NCBI GenBank assembly: GCA_029204225.1
Contig: CM055111.1
Coordinates: forward strand, 30,168,717 to 30,232,716
Length of the DNA stretch: 64,000 nucleotides
Reading direction: 5' to 3'
Source of the DNA: Diphasiastrum complanatum
Taxonomy: Eukaryota; Streptophyta; Lycopodiopsida; Lycopodiales; Lycopodiaceae
This document shows positions 43,263 to 55,149 of this stretch, one piece after another (the first letter of the stretch is position 1; each line of letters begins with the position of its first letter). The notes beneath the pieces were generated by a model. That model was not told where the DNA came from. It saw only the letters and a program-made list of their open reading frames with translations, and ran no database searches. The position numbers and the translations under genes were made by a program.

Positions 43263-45010
43263 TTATCTTTTGTCAAGTAAACTGCGCACTTTGTTAGTAA
43301 AATCAAGATCTGTTTGATCATTTGTTCTACAGCTTCCTCTCAAAGTGGGCAGTTTGATTAACCCCAATCTTCTTCGCTGCTTCTCGAACAAAGCTTTACT
43401 GAGTGGCTTTGTAAAGATATCAGTTGTCATATCCTCTATGGCTATGAAGACTGTCATCAGTATCTTCTTCTCGACTAAGTCCCAAATAACATGATACTTG
43501 ATAGCTATGTGCTTCATTTTCGAGTGAAATACAGGATCTTTCGTGAGATAGATTGCTGAAGTGTTATCCATTAACAAGACATAAGGTTCAGAAATAGATT
43601 TATCAAATTCTTCTAACATCTGTTTGATCCAAATTACTTCGTTTGCCATGTTGGCTGCTGCTACATATTTCGCTTCACAAGAAGATTGAGCTACTGTTGT
43701 TTGCTTCTTGCTTATCTAGAGTATGGCTATGCTAGATGCTAGGGTACAACCTCCTGAAATACTTTGCTATCATCCTTCATGGATGCCCAGCTTGCGTCAC
43801 TATAAGATTCGATGCGAAATCTAGCTTCCTTCGAATAACATAGTCCATAGTCTTTCATTTCTTGGAGATATTGTAGTACTCTCTTTGCCAACTTCCAATG
43901 CAATGATCCTGGGTTATGATTATATTGGCTCAGTCTGTATACTGCAAACGCTAAATAAGGTCTCATGTTGTCTGCTAGATATAATAATGATCCAATCAGC
44001 CTACGATAGGGTGTTTTGGCCATTCATTCCTCTTCTTCGAGAATCTGCGGACAATCTGTCTTACTCAGTATTGTTCCAGGTATCATGGGAGTATGTACAC
44101 CTTTGCATTTGAGCATGTTGAAGTCTTCAATGATCCTTTGAGTGTACTTTTGTTGGTGAAGATACAACTTACCACCTTCAAAGTATCTTTGGATCTGCAA
44201 GCCTAGATAGATTTTAGCTTCTCCTAGGTCAGCGATCTCAAATATTTCAGAAATGTCTCTTTTGACATCTGAAATTATCTTATCTCTTCTTGAGAAGATA
44301 AGCATGTCATCAACATAAACAGCTAGAATGATTATTTCATTTTGGACATGCTTGATATAGACATTTGATTCAATGAATAGAGGTTCAAAGCCTAAGGAAC
44401 GTAGTGCTTCGTCCTTCTTTCTATACCATTGTCTAGCAGCTTGTTTCAGACCATAAATGCTTTTATTCATGTGACATCCATATTCTGGATATTCTTGGTT
44501 TCCAAAACCAGGTGGTTGATCCATGAATAAATCTTCTTCCAATTCTGCATGCAAGAAAGCAGTCTTCTCATCCACAATATGGATTTTCAGATCATGAGCC
44601 ACTGCATACGCGAATAACAAGCGAATTGATGTATGTTTGATTACCGGTGAGAAAGTATCAGTGTAGTCGATTCCATACTTCTATGAAGAACCTTTAGCAA
44701 CCAACCTTGCTTTGTATCTGATCTTCTCTCCATCAGGACTTGTTTTGATCTTGTAGATCCACTTGCATTTGACTGGTTTCCTTCCATCAAAAATAGGTGC
44801 AAGTGTCCATACATTGTTCTTATGCATGGATGACATTTCGTCCTCCATTGCTTGAATCCATCGATCTTTATCTGGTCCATCAACAGCCTCCTCGAATGTT
44901 TGAGATTCTTCAGAGAATCCATAAAATTCGATGGCTGTATTAAAAACATCCTAACCATACCTTTCTGGTGGTTTTGTTGTTTGTCAAATCTTCTCACAAT
45001 TGGTTTCAAG
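43263..45010 (-). pseudogene. Ty1/copia RT and RNase H (family E)
   Basis: Minus strand. RT from about 45010 (partly shifted) with an open 198-codon block from 44620: HIVDEKTAFLHAELEEDLF, SIYGLKQAARQWY, the catalytic YVDD (ILAVYVDDMLIFS, near 44310), DLGEAKIYLGLQI. Connection and RNase H from 44023: YRRLIGSLLYLADNMRP, YSDASWAS, then ANEVIWIKQML, DNTSAI with catalytic Asp, SKMKHIAIKYH and TTDIFTKPLS, ending at 43263. A few shifts and stops, but every domain is present. Copies RNA into DNA within the particle. Confidence 0.9.
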
Positions 45011-46500
45011 CTCGATTATGCAAGTTTCGAATTTAATTCTGATTCAACCTTTTCTGCTGGAATTTGAGCTGGCAATTTGAGCCTGTCAGGTACTCGATCT
45101 TGATCTCCCTCTGAATCTGGTAATTCTCTTTCAAAGTTTTGCCTGTTTTTCTGCCGTCATCGTTGGTAGCTCATAATAGTTTTTGAGAATTTCATAGTCG
45201 ACTAGATCACTGTCTGTTATGAGTTTCGACTCATCAAATTTAACATCTTGAACAACTTTTATCTTGCCAGTTTCGGGTACATAGACATGATAATATGACG
45301 AATGTAACTTGAATCCTACCAGAAAACCTTGTTCTATCTTTTCATCAAGTTTCTTTCTCAGCTTATCTGGTATGTGCATATACATTGCACATTCAAATGT
45401 CCCAACATGTGCTTGATTTGGCTTCGACTTCCACCATGTCTCGTGAGGAGTTTTATCCAGTATTCGAGATTTCAGAATATGATTCTGAAGATAATTTGAT
45501 GTAGCCACTGCTTCTGCCCACAATTGTTTTGGTGCTTTTGCATGAGCCATCATGCACCTTGCAGCTTCCATCAGTGTACAATTTCTTCATTCAGCTATTC
45601 CATTGTGCTGAGGTGTGTATGATGCAGTCTTTGTATGCATAATACCTCAATTAGTACAGTAAGCTTTGAACTCATTGGAAATGTACTCACCTCCACGATC
45701 TGTGCGAATCTGCTTCAACTTATTGTATGTCCGCTTCTCAGCCCAATTCGTATACTCAATGAATTTCTTGAAAGCTTCAAATTTAGTATGAATAAAGTAT
45801 ACTACAACGAACTTGCTGAAGTCATCAATAAACGTGATGAAGTACTTTGCATCACCTAACAACAATACTCTGAATGGTCCACAAATATCTGAATGCACAA
45901 TTTCAAGTACCTTAGTTGCTTTATAAACATCCTTACTAAAAGATGTTCTAGTCATCTTGCCTTTAAGATAGGATTCGCAGGTAGTTTGAATATCTCTACT
46001 TTTGATTTTGACTCCTTGAATTCTTTGACTTTTGTTGGCTTGGTACAAGGCTTCCATGTTCATGTGACATAGCCTCTTGTGCCACAATACATCTGTTGAT
46101 TCTTGAGTTTGATTGACTTGTTCGATTCTTGTTTGAATGTCCAGGTGATATGAATTTCCTTCTCTGTTGTCTTTAGCAACCAGGTTAGCTGAATCTTTCT
46201 CGAACGGTTTACAAGAGTCCTTCGTGAAGGTTATTGACATGCCTGTATCAACTATCTTAGATACGGATAGAAGATCTTTATCAAGAGTAGGGACACAGAG
46301 AACTTCCTCCAGTTTCTTGTCTCCCTGATTCATGTCGAACCATAATACACTATTTCCATCACCCACGTGTTCAGAACTGTCTCCAAGTATAATAAATCTC
46401 AAATAGTTGGTCTGCTTGTACTCAGACAATATTTGTTTCGAAGAAACAAAATGTGAGGTGGCTCCCGAATCAAGTACTACCTCTCAAATTGAACTAGATG
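45011..46500 (-). pseudogene. Ty1/copia protease and integrase (family E)
   Basis: Minus strand. Protease start VLDSGATSHF near 46480, then an open 260-codon frame 46429-45647: LGDSSEHVGDG, LLSVSKI, LWHKRLCHMNMEALY, CESYLKGK (first Cys of the CC pair kept, second Tyr/Leu), VHSDICGPF and FIDDFSKFVVVYF, RTDRGGEYIS. A stop near 45645, then PQHNGIAE with the catalytic Glu, MEAARCMMAHAKAPKQLWAEA, HIPDKLRKKLDEK to 45131. This enzyme would insert element DNA. Confidence 0.9.
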
Positions 46501-46509
46501 AACAACATA

Positions 46510-47495
46510 GATTCTAACATAAGTTGTTGAGTTCCTTGTTGTCCTGTCTTCTACTGCTCTAGAGCATTCTGGTTTGTCTTTAACATAGTTTGAATCTGAA
46601 GGTTCGCTTCGATTCTGCTTTTTTTTGTTTCTAGGATTCTGATAACAGTCTACTGCTGCATGACCCCTTTTATGACAATGAATGCATTTAATCTTTGGAT
46701 TTAACCAACACTTTTCTTTTGTGTGACCTGATCTTTTGCATCTGTTGCAAATCTTCTTATCACCAGAATTTTTCTATTGTTTACCATATTGTTGTTCATT
46801 TGTCTTAGACTCATTCTTCTTAGATGACTCCCTCTTAAACTTAGACTTCTTAGAAGATTTATTCTTCTAATTAAATAGAGCATTTTCGGAATCACCATTA
46901 TCATCATAGCGTTCACGAGCTTTTAATTCCTCCTTAATTCCGTCTATTGCCTTTTTAAGTGTCATTGTCGCATCTTTTGCCAATAAGGTTCGAGTTTTGT
47001 GGAATGACCTGGATAGGGCTCAAAGAAAATAACTAAGCTGCTTTTCCTTAGAAATTGTATTTTCTGCACTAGAATTCTGCAAGGAAATAAACAGATCTTT
47101 AATCTTTTGCATGAATATGTTCAGGTCTTTGCCATCCCATTGTAGGTAAGTTAATTGGTCTTCCAAGAACATGATTTGATTACGAGATCGAGTTTCATTC
47201 TTGGTTTGCAATTTTTCCCATAAATCCTTTGCGTTCAAAATTGATGTAATATCTAGCATTATATTGTCATGCACTGAAGATGCAATAATTGCTATAGCTT
47301 TGTCATTTTTCAAACTCCATTCTTGAAGTTCCTTGCCAGGAGTAGCTACTGGCTTCTCCTCAATTGGTTCTACCCATTGCCATAGACCTTCGCCCTTCAA
47401 CAAGAGTGAAGTCTTTAATTTCCGAAACAAGTAGTTTGAACCTTATGGATCCAAGGTTGTAGTGATCTTAGCTTGAATATTGATGGTTGACATCA
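46510..47495 (-). pseudogene. Ty1/copia gag with two zinc knuckles (family E)
   Basis: Minus strand; start near 47495 (MSTINIQAKITTTLD), stop in the next codons, then open from 47430: FRKLKTSLLLKGEGLWQWV, AIIASSVHDNIMLDI, FLEDQLTYLQW. Two CCHC knuckles, CNRCKRSGHTKEKC and CIHCHKRGHAAVDC (46650-46745). A 130-bp leader separates the start from the primer site. Confidence 0.88.
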
Positions 47496-47630
47496 TCTTC
47501 TAATTTTGAATCACTTCAGATAGCGGCTTGTTGATGGATGTATGAAGAATGCTGAGAGGGATACAAAGATAACACTGTATCGACTCTGATTCATTTTGAT
47601 ATCATTGTATCAGATTTAATTCCATATGCT

Positions 47631-47642
47631 CTGATACCACAA
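47631..47642 (-). promoter_or_regulatory. Primer-binding site of copia E
   Basis: Minus strand TGGTATCAGAGC, perfect. Only about 70 bp of possible 5' LTR sequence remains to its right before the gypsy gag; it does not visibly match the end of the 3' LTR at 42462. Confidence 0.85.
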
Positions 47643-47715
47643 TGCGGTATGATAAACGCTGAAACATTTTAGAACTAGGAAAAGAATGGGAACTGGCAAC
47701 CTCAATTGTGAGAGG

Positions 47716-49131
47716 CTATGAAGCAAGGACAGGTGAAACACGGATCCGACTAGTGATATAACTACTAATAAAAGAACGAGTGTTGCCAGTATCAACTATA
47801 GCAATATACTCTCGACCAGTAAGACGTACATGTAACCGAGGACCAGGACGCCCTGTCCAAGTAGCATAGGCAAGCTGAGCATGGCAAGTAGCAGGAAGTA
47901 AATCAGTGGAAGGCTCAGAGGATAGGTCAGACTCATTAGAAATATGAATGTAGATATTAGAATCATCTGGAGTAGTGCCCTCATGATAAAAAATAATAGT
48001 AGTAGTAGGGAGAGGCTGACGGCAATTATGGGCAAAATGGTCAGGACTCTGACAATGAAAGCAAAGACGCTTCTGCTGAAGGTCAGTGAACTCTGCAGAC
48101 ATGTAACATCGGACAAAAGCAGGTCGAGGATTCAGAGGATAAGGAGATGAAGAGACAATGGAGAGAGCTCGAACAGAAGGGGCAGGTGTAGGGGTGGACG
48201 TAGCGAGAAAAGATGAAGCAGAAGGACGGGGTCGGGAGAAGCGGGAAGGAAGGGTGTCAGAGTACTTAAGCTGTAAAGTACTAGCAAGAGACATCGTCTC
48301 AACAAGTGTGGGAGGACGGAAGGAAGAAACATCATAACGTAAAGCACCACGAAGCCCAACAATGTAACAAGAAATAAGCTCAGTGGGATGTAGATCTGTG
48401 AAAAGATAAGAATGCTCCATAAATTGATCTGTATAAGAAGCAAGATCACTGGTCTGAGTGAGACTACGGAATGTATCACGTTGGCGATCGAGCCACTGAG
48501 GATCAATCATAGCATGACGGAGGTCACGACAAAAAGTATGCCATAAATGGAGCCCTTCTCGATTAGGATCAGCTCTATAAATTCGCCACCACGTGGCAGC
48601 GCGTCCATCTAAATGTAAAGCAGCCAACTGGATCTTCTGAGGATTAGTCTTAGGGTAGATCTGAAAATATGTGTCAAGTTTGGCAAACCAATTTTCTAAT
48701 AAGTTCTCGTCAAAGGAACCATAATAGGTAGCAAGCTGTACCCTATCACGAAAGTCTCGAGCAAAGTATGGCTTAGGAAGTGGGGGACGTGAAAAGAAAC
48801 CAGGAGGTGGGTTAGGTGGAATGAATGGTCCACCACCAGGCTGACTAGCAGAGGAAGATGGAAAGCCAAATGGAGGGGGAGTTCCAAATGAAAGAAAAAC
48901 AGGAGCTTTATCAAGACCATGAGACTGTAAAAAATCAATTTGTGACTGCATAATAGCAAAGCTGGTCATAACGATATCGAAGCGAAGAACGAGGCCAAAA
49001 AGGGTCTCATCCATGTGACGAAACTGATCGGATAAGATTTTCTGAGTAGTCTCACTCGGGGTAGGTGAATGTGCCATAATGATAGTGGAAGGAATAGACG
49101 AAAACTTGAGAGAGCAGACTCTTGTTGTCAC
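47716..49131 (-). CDS. Ty3/gypsy gag plus start of protease, open for 471 codons
   Basis: Uninterrupted minus-strand frame. Likely start at MAHSPTPSETTQK (49077); an upstream ATG exists at 49131. Domains: coiled N-terminus with QIDFLQSHGL; a Pro/Phe-rich stretch (PPPFGFP, GGGPFIPPNPPPGFF, residues ~100-130); the Retrotrans_gag capsid fold (YYGSFDENLLENWFAKLDTYF, KIQLAALHLDGRAATWW, DLASYTDQFMEHSYLF); a Ser/Pro-rich linker; CCHC knuckle CFHCQSPDHFAHNC (residues ~355-368); then protease start with DTGNTRSFIS (catalytic D-T-G). It ends at 47716, just inside the protease, where copia E sequence begins. Openness points to a young or selected gag. It is a different gypsy clade from the one at 22218. 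Confidence 0.92.
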   Translation of the reverse strand: MTTRVCSLKFSSIPSTIIMAHSPTPSETTQKILSDQFRHMDETLFGLVLRFDIVMTSFAIMQSQIDFLQSHGLDKAPVFLSFGTPPPFGFPSSSASQPGGGPFIPPNPPPGFFSRPPLPKPYFARDFRDRVQLATYYGSFDENLLENWFAKLDTYFQIYPKTNPQKIQLAALHLDGRAATWWRIYRADPNREGLHLWHTFCRDLRHAMIDPQWLDRQRDTFRSLTQTSDLASYTDQFMEHSYLFTDLHPTELISCYIVGLRGALRYDVSSFRPPTLVETMSLASTLQLKYSDTLPSRFSRPRPSASSFLATSTPTPAPSVRALSIVSSSPYPLNPRPAFVRCYMSAEFTDLQQKRLCFHCQSPDHFAHNCRQPLPTTTIIFYHEGTTPDDSNIYIHISNESDLSSEPSTDLLPATCHAQLAYATWTGRPGPRLHVRLTGREYIAIVDTGNTRSFISSYITSRIRVSPVLAS

Positions 49132-49772
49132 CCCAAATTAGTCTATTAAAACCACTATTACCACAACTAAGAAAGGACAACAGTCAACAAATGAAAAAAG
49201 TGAAAATAAAGGCTGTAAAAATGCGCTGGACAGCCATGAGACAAGTGACAAATTGGAATATCAAATGGAACCGAAATATTGTGAAATTTGGTTGAGGATG
49301 GGCGATGGACAACCTGCAAACAAGGCGTGAAAAATGGCTGCAAGCGGAGACAAAAATGAATGAAAGTGACAAGTATGAAGCGGCTGGACAACCTGCAAAC
49401 AAAAGTGAAGAGAGGGCTGAAAATGGAAGGAGGAACGGACAAAAGAGATGACAGAATTGGGCGCTGGAGAGCCTGCAAACAAGCTAGAAATGGGTGACAG
49501 AGGGTTGGAACTTGGGCGCTGAAAATAACCTGCCCAAAAAAAAAAAAACATTTTTTCTTCGGCCGCCAAATTTAGCGGAAGTACTTCCGCTAACTATCTG
49601 CTAAAGCTCCGCCAAGAAAAATGCTCTGATGAGAGCTGGTCCTCCTCCAATTATGCTGAATGTTGCTGAAGCAAAGAGATAAAATCCCGCAACAAAGAGA
49701 GAAAAATCAGCAAGGAAAATGGGCACTCAATCAGAAAATCAGATCCAAAATTCAGCAATCAGGAAAGTGCTC
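49132..49772 (-). other. Gypsy 5' leader and primer site
   Basis: About 630 bp between LTR and gag on the minus strand, holding T- and C-rich sequence and a repeated GGACAACCTGCAAACAA word (49309, 49385, 49470 region). The primer site reads TAGTATCAGAGC near 49772-49761. Overlapping short ORFs here look like shadows. Confidence 0.6.
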
Positions 49773-50210
49773 TGATACTAGGTTACAAATAGAGCCATAG
49801 TTGATCTAGAGCTAAGCTATGAAAGCATCACATAAGCAAGACTTCAGCTATGAAAGCAGCACATAAGCAAGACTTAACCCTAGAAAGCAAGAAAGAGAGA
49901 GATTAAGGAGGTTAAAGGGAGAGATCAATATCATCAGCTGAATAACAAATGACACAGTTTCCCTACTTATAGCCAAGAGGAAGCCCTAAAAGGAAGCTTC
50001 TGGTGGCTAGGGCCCAACTGAGAGGGAAAATAGTGTGCCCTCCAAGAAGGTCCCCACTCTCCAGTAATATGTCCAAATGGCCTAATAATGAATAATAAGG
50101 CCAAAGGCCGACCATATAGTCTAAGTGTCACTAATGAATAAAAAAGCACCCAAGGCCTGCTTATGCATAAAGTAAAGTAAATGTAAATGGAAGCGGTGAA
50201 TGTAATGAGC
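49773..50210 (-). repeat. Gypsy 5' LTR, minus orientation; outer end approximate
   Basis: Lies upstream of the primer site and has a TATA-like GGCTATAAGTAGG (complement near 49968). A 27-bp word (CTTGCTTATGTG, then TGCTTTCATAGCT) is repeated twice near its inner end, 49817-49875. Start not fixed. Confidence 0.6.
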
Positions 50211-50404
50211 CGAGTCCATAACTCATTAATATTTATAATTTTTTATTTTTTACATATTGATTTCAGCAGTACTTCATTTTCATGTTCAATAAAAAAAAGA
50301 TGGAGAATCTACCATTTTGGCAATTAAATGTCTTTGCTTCTCTTTTCACTCCATCTCTCTTGTGTTATTTCAATTTTTATGTTATTACTATTTGATGGTT
50401 TATT

Positions 50405-52159
50405 GGATTTTGAACGTGATCTCAGTAGGAGGTTCAAAGTATTATATAACCTTCATTGATGATTATAGCAAGTTTGCCAGAGTGTATTTCAGAATAAATA
50501 TGAAGCACTCAATAAATTCACAGAATACGTGAATTGGACAGAGAGATGTACATACAACAAGGTGAAGCAGATCAGAACAGATCGAGGTGGCGAATATATC
50601 TCAAATCACTTCAGTGACTTCTACAATGATTGTGGTATCATTCACAGGAGAACCGCAGCCCACACATCGCAACACAATGGTGTTGCTGAACGAAAGAACA
50701 GGACCCTAATGGAAGCAATCAGATGCATGATGGCCTATTCAAAGGCTCCAAGGGCACTGTGGGCTGAAGCAGTAGCTATAGCCGCATACATCCAGAACCA
50801 GACATGCAAGTCTGGTGTTCCTCACAGACACCACAAGAGGTATGGTGGGGTAGAAAATCCAACCTGTCTCACGTCAGAATTTTTGGCTGTGCAGCATATG
50901 CATATATTCCTGACAAGCTTCAAAAAAAGCTTGATGAGAAAGCCGAGCAAGGATTTCTAGTAGGTTATGACAATAATTTGTCATAGTACAAAATCCACAT
51001 GCCAGACACGAACACTGTGAAAATAGTGAGGGATGTCAAATTCGATGAGAACAGGACTATGGCCAACGAAGATCCTATCAGCTATGAAGTTATGGAGAGA
51101 CAGTACTATGACCTGCCGCCAACGTCAGAGGGAGGAGAGAAGAACATGAAAATGAAGATTTTCAAGTTGTCTCCCATTCAAGCGACAAATCTTAAGAAGA
51201 AAGATTCGAGAGACAACCTGCCGTCGCAGTTCCTACAAACCAAGATGGTTCCAGACCGAGCAGAGCAGACAAGGGCAAAGGCATAGCTGTTCCAGGAGGA
51301 TCTCCTAGAAGGTCGACAAGACCACGAAGAGCGCCAGCAAGATTTGTGCTAGGCAGATCAGCTTCCACATCAGAAGAATTTTGTGGGTTCAGTGGCGAAC
51401 CACAGACAATCGAGGAGGCGATTGAAGGTCTAGAAAAAGACAAATGGATCCAGGCCATGAACGAAGAGATGGAGTCCATGAGGAAGAACCAGGTATGGCC
51501 GTTGGAGCCATTACCACATAAGCGCGAGATTGTCAAGTGCAAATAAGTTTTCAAACTCAAATACGGACCAGACGAGAATGTCACGAAATACAAGACGAGA
51601 CTGGTAGCGAAGGGTTTCTCTCAGAGATACGGTATTGACTACTCTGAAACCTTCTCTCTTGTCATCACACATTGGTCCCTATGTCTGTTATTTGCATATG
51701 CGACAGCTTATTACCTCAGGATCCACATTGTGGACGAGAAGACAGCCTTCTTGCATGGCGAATTAGACGAAGAGGTCTACATGGATCAACCCCCAGGATT
51801 CATCTCGAATTCACTTCCTGACTATGTATGCAGAATGCATAGAAGCATCTACAGTCTGAAGCAATCAGTCCAACAATGGTACAAGAAGAAGGATCAAGCC
51901 CTGAAATAATTGGGATTCAAGCCTCTATTGGCTGACTCCAATGTATATGTCAAAGTTACAGATGGCCAGATCATCATAGTGGTTGTATATGTGGACGACA
52001 CTCTGATATTTTGCAGGAGTGAGTAGCTAATTGCTGAGGTGAAGACAGACATCTCGAAATATTTCGAGATAGTGGATCTGGGAGAAGCCAGTTGTTACCT
52101 GAGCTTGCAAATTGAAAGGGAATATGAGGGAGGTAAGTTATACCATCACCAGTCCAAAT
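50405..52159 (+). pseudogene. Ty1/copia integrase and RT (family C), 5' truncated
   Basis: Enters mid-integrase at NVISVGGSKYYITFIDDYSK, then RTDRGGEYIS, HNGVAERKNRTL with catalytic Glu (50690), ALWAEAVA and the tail HIPDKLQKKLDEK-like block (frameshifted, near 50920). Linker: SASTSEEFCGFSGEPQ. RT from 51440: NEEMESMRKNQVW, RLVAKGFSQRYGIDYSETF, HIVDEKTAFLHGELDEEVY, SIYSLKQSVQQWY, YVDDTLIF (about 51990), LGEASCYLSLQIERE. It is split at KLYHHQSK by the inverted-repeat element. It has no LTR: its left break at 50405 borders non-coding sequence. Confidence 0.88.
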
Positions 52160-52536
52160 CATTAGAGGAGTTTTGAGCTCCAAAAACACCCTTTAAGAAT
52201 TCGTGCAAGATGTAGTTTATATTATTAAAATATTATAATACTAATATTTTTGACTTGCCATAACTTTTTAATTGTAGCTTAGAAGTATGTCATGTAACAA
52301 ATCCTTTAAAGCCCTTGTTGAGCGCTTTCAAATGCACCAAACTTCGCTAAATTTGGACTTACCACTAAAAAGTTATGCCATTTTTAGTGTGGAATCAAAA
52401 TGTAGACTCAAAAAGTTACGTTACGTAGATTTCAAATTTGAGTGTTTTGATTGGTCCATGTGCAAGAAAAAATTGAGAAAAAATATAAAAAGAATCTTTG
52501 CAAAGGGTCTTTTTTGGATTTAGAACTCCTCTAATG
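52160..52536. mobile_element. 377-bp MITE-like element, copy 2, inserted in copia RT
   Basis: Same length and same ends as the copy at 34316. The host reading QSK|YTQKIL is restored by joining 52159 to 52537, so the insertion boundaries are exact to within a base or two. It shows no longer target duplication. Confidence 0.88.
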
Positions 52537-52826
52537 ACACCCAGAAGATCCTAGAAGACTTTGGAATGCTGAACTGCAAAGGAGCGAACACTCCAATAGT
52601 TATGCCATTTTTAGTGTGGAATCAAAATGTAGACTCAAAAAGTTACATTACATAGATTTCAAATTTGAGTGTTTTGATTGGTCCATGTGCAAGAAAAAAT
52701 TGAGAAAAAATATAAAAAGAATCTTTACAAAGGGTCTTTTTTGGATTTAGAACTCCTCTAATGACACCCAAAAGATCCTAGAGGACTTTGGGATGCTGAA
52801 CTGCAAAGGAACGAACACTCCAATGC
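52373..52826. repeat. Tandem duplication (~227 bp) spanning MITE 3' half and copia sequence
   Basis: Unit begins in TTATGCCATTTTTAGTGTGG and ends in AACACTCCAAT; copies at 52373 and 52600. Each holds the right half of the inverted-repeat element plus about 63 bp of RT. It arose after the element inserted. Confidence 0.9.
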
Positions 52827-52965
52827 TCGCAGGGATGGTGCTAACGAATGATGATTGTCCAAGGACTGAAGAAGAGAGAGATCAGATGCAGCTCACGCCC
52901 TACAGGAAGCTGATATGTCCACTGATGTACCTTGCAGACAACACACGTCCTGATATTGCCTACTG
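52827..52965 (+). pseudogene. Continuation of family C RT, cut before RNase H
   Basis: Codes MLAGMVLTNDDCPRTEEE and MYLADNTRPDIAY, the connection domain, then breaks into gypsy gag at 52966. Confidence 0.8.
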
Positions 52966-54440
52966 TTGATACGAAACTAAAATCTTCGGCCGATGTTGTT
53001 GTATAGAAGGTTGATGTCATCGAAGCCAAACATTCAAAGTTAGTTGACCAATCTTGGCCAAGCGATGTGGAGAAGTTATTCAAAGTGACTACGAGAAGCA
53101 AAAGCTCCTCGAAACCTGACACAAAAGTACCTTCAAAGAAATGAAGAAAGTTCTCGAAAAAGAAATCTTTGAACAAAGCCATAATGAAAGAAGATCTTAA
53201 AGCTGATCTTGATTATGATCGTGATGCAACTAAGTTATTTTCAAAAGATATTTCTGCAGAAGCCAAAGAAATTATTAATTCTGAGCTACAGGTAGCTGTT
53301 GTAGAAAAGAAAGTCACTTTTGAGGAAGAGGACGTGGAAATCACGAAGACAAAACTTTCGAAGGCCACTATTGATAAGCATGTCTTGAAAGCGAAGATGA
53401 AAGATTATGACATTGTCACTAATATTAGTTCACTTCATCCCAATATAACTTTCACTCAATTATTGTTTAACAATAATTACTATCGTAAGCAGTTGAAAAG
53501 TCTTTCTTCTCCTAAGAAGAAGAAACCAATTTCTTTGCCAGATGTTGGCACATTGTCCATTGATCTGGGAGATCTTGGTGCACCAGAGATCGACATTACA
53601 ATTGCGGGATGTTTAATTGAGAAAGTGTCAATTGACTCAAGTTCGAGTGTCAACATCATTACTGAAGACACTGGTCATGCCTTGGGTTTGACTATTATTC
53701 AACCAACTCAAAGAGATATCAAATTGGCTGATTCAACATGAAGAAAGTCTTTTGGTGAATTAAAGGATGTGATAGTATACATATAAGCCAAGCCTTTTAC
53801 AATGAATATTATTGTCATCAAACCATTTGGTCTGTCATCTTACTCTATTTTAATTGGATGACTTTGGCTTTATCAGACTAATGCAAGTGTACACTGGAAG
53901 TATAGAGAATTGAGATTCTAGATTGGCGAGAAAGGTAATCATGGTAAATCAGAAGAACATATTATTACTTGGAACCATGATAGATATGAAGGCGAAACCC
54001 CTGTTAGTGACACTAGTTTCACTTCAGAAGATACTTCTTATAATCTTAATATATTCTCTAATGCATCAAACATCGAAGTAAATAATGATTCATCGGAGGA
54101 CGAAGAAGAATTCTTTGAGGTCTGCAACGCAGATGCTGATGTGATTACACCAGAAGCGGCAGACCAATATATCTTTACCAATACTTCCCATATTCATGAA
54201 TATCTCACAGCTCATTATCCCCAAAACTCCTCTAGTTCCAGATTATTCAAAATAATCACTAGAGATTTCCTCTATTCACACATCATAGTTCCACCAATGC
54301 ACACAAACTGGATTCCACAAAAGAAATCTATGCAACTAGTTAATTCCATGAAAGTCTTATTTCTATCATTTTTTTTCTCGCCTTTTAAAAGAAATTTCAT
54401 AATTTCAATCAAAAAGTTCCCAGGAGACAACATATAAGAT
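52966..54440 (+). pseudogene. Ty3/gypsy gag linker and protease (same family as 22218)
   Basis: Starts in the basic linker (VEKLFKVTTRSK), open frame 53169-53741: YDRDATKLFSKDI, KKVTFEE, TFTQLLFNNNYYRKQLK, then the retropepsin-like domain LGAPEIDITIAGCLIEKVSID, SSSSVNIITEDTGHALGL. The catalytic D-S/T-G is D-S-S, so protease activity is doubtful. A degenerate tail follows (PFGLSSYSILIG, acidic SSEDEEEFFEVCNADAD) to about 54440. In the sister copy on the minus strand the protease is deleted, so the two copies together cover more of the family. Confidence 0.83.
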
Positions 54441-55149
54441 ATCAAAGATTCAAAAAAGTCAGTAATGAGTATTCAATACTATTACAATCCGGACTTTTTC
54501 CTTATAATCATAAAATATCTTATCCCAAGTGACAGAAACATTACTCTCAATAATCAACTATCAAATAGAGATAATTATTTGGCCTTAGGAAGTCTAAATT
54601 CCACTTAATCAATTGAAACATCAATTGATTCTGAGCTATATTCACAAACTGAAATGGAAGTATGAATTCATATAACTTTAACAGTCCTTCAGAACTAAGT
54701 TCTACACTGGAAGGAATCATATGAATCTCAATCCAATTGTCTTATACATAAGAAATTCCTAAAAAGTAGAGATTTATAATTAATAGAGAAATAGCTTTTA
54801 AGGGTTTCCAATTTGAAATTTATGAGATACCATTGAGGGATCCGGATCTATATCTCATAACCTCTCCAAATACCCTAAATAGGCTTTACCAATGGTTTCA
54901 ACTATTAGATGTACAAATAATGTAAATACTACCCATTGGCCTACAGATCATTCTCACACAAGAATTTTCTTTTTGAAATCACTGATGTCCCGTACCACCA
55001 ATTTTCTCTCCAAGAAAGTCCTTTGCTTTTAGACCTGATCAACAGAAAATTAGAAAGACTATCTGACCATCCTATATCCAATATAGGGTCCAATCTTCAA
55101 CCATTTTCTAGAAAGATACCTCCAACTATTGAATTCTCCATTTCCTTAA
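54441..55149. other. Degenerate stretch between two opposed gypsy fragments
   Basis: No domain recognised with confidence on either strand. Confidence 0.4.

Noticed and set aside
47796-48959. Leu/Ser-rich ORFs on the minus strand
   Set aside because: Shadow frames of the gypsy gag at 47716-49131.
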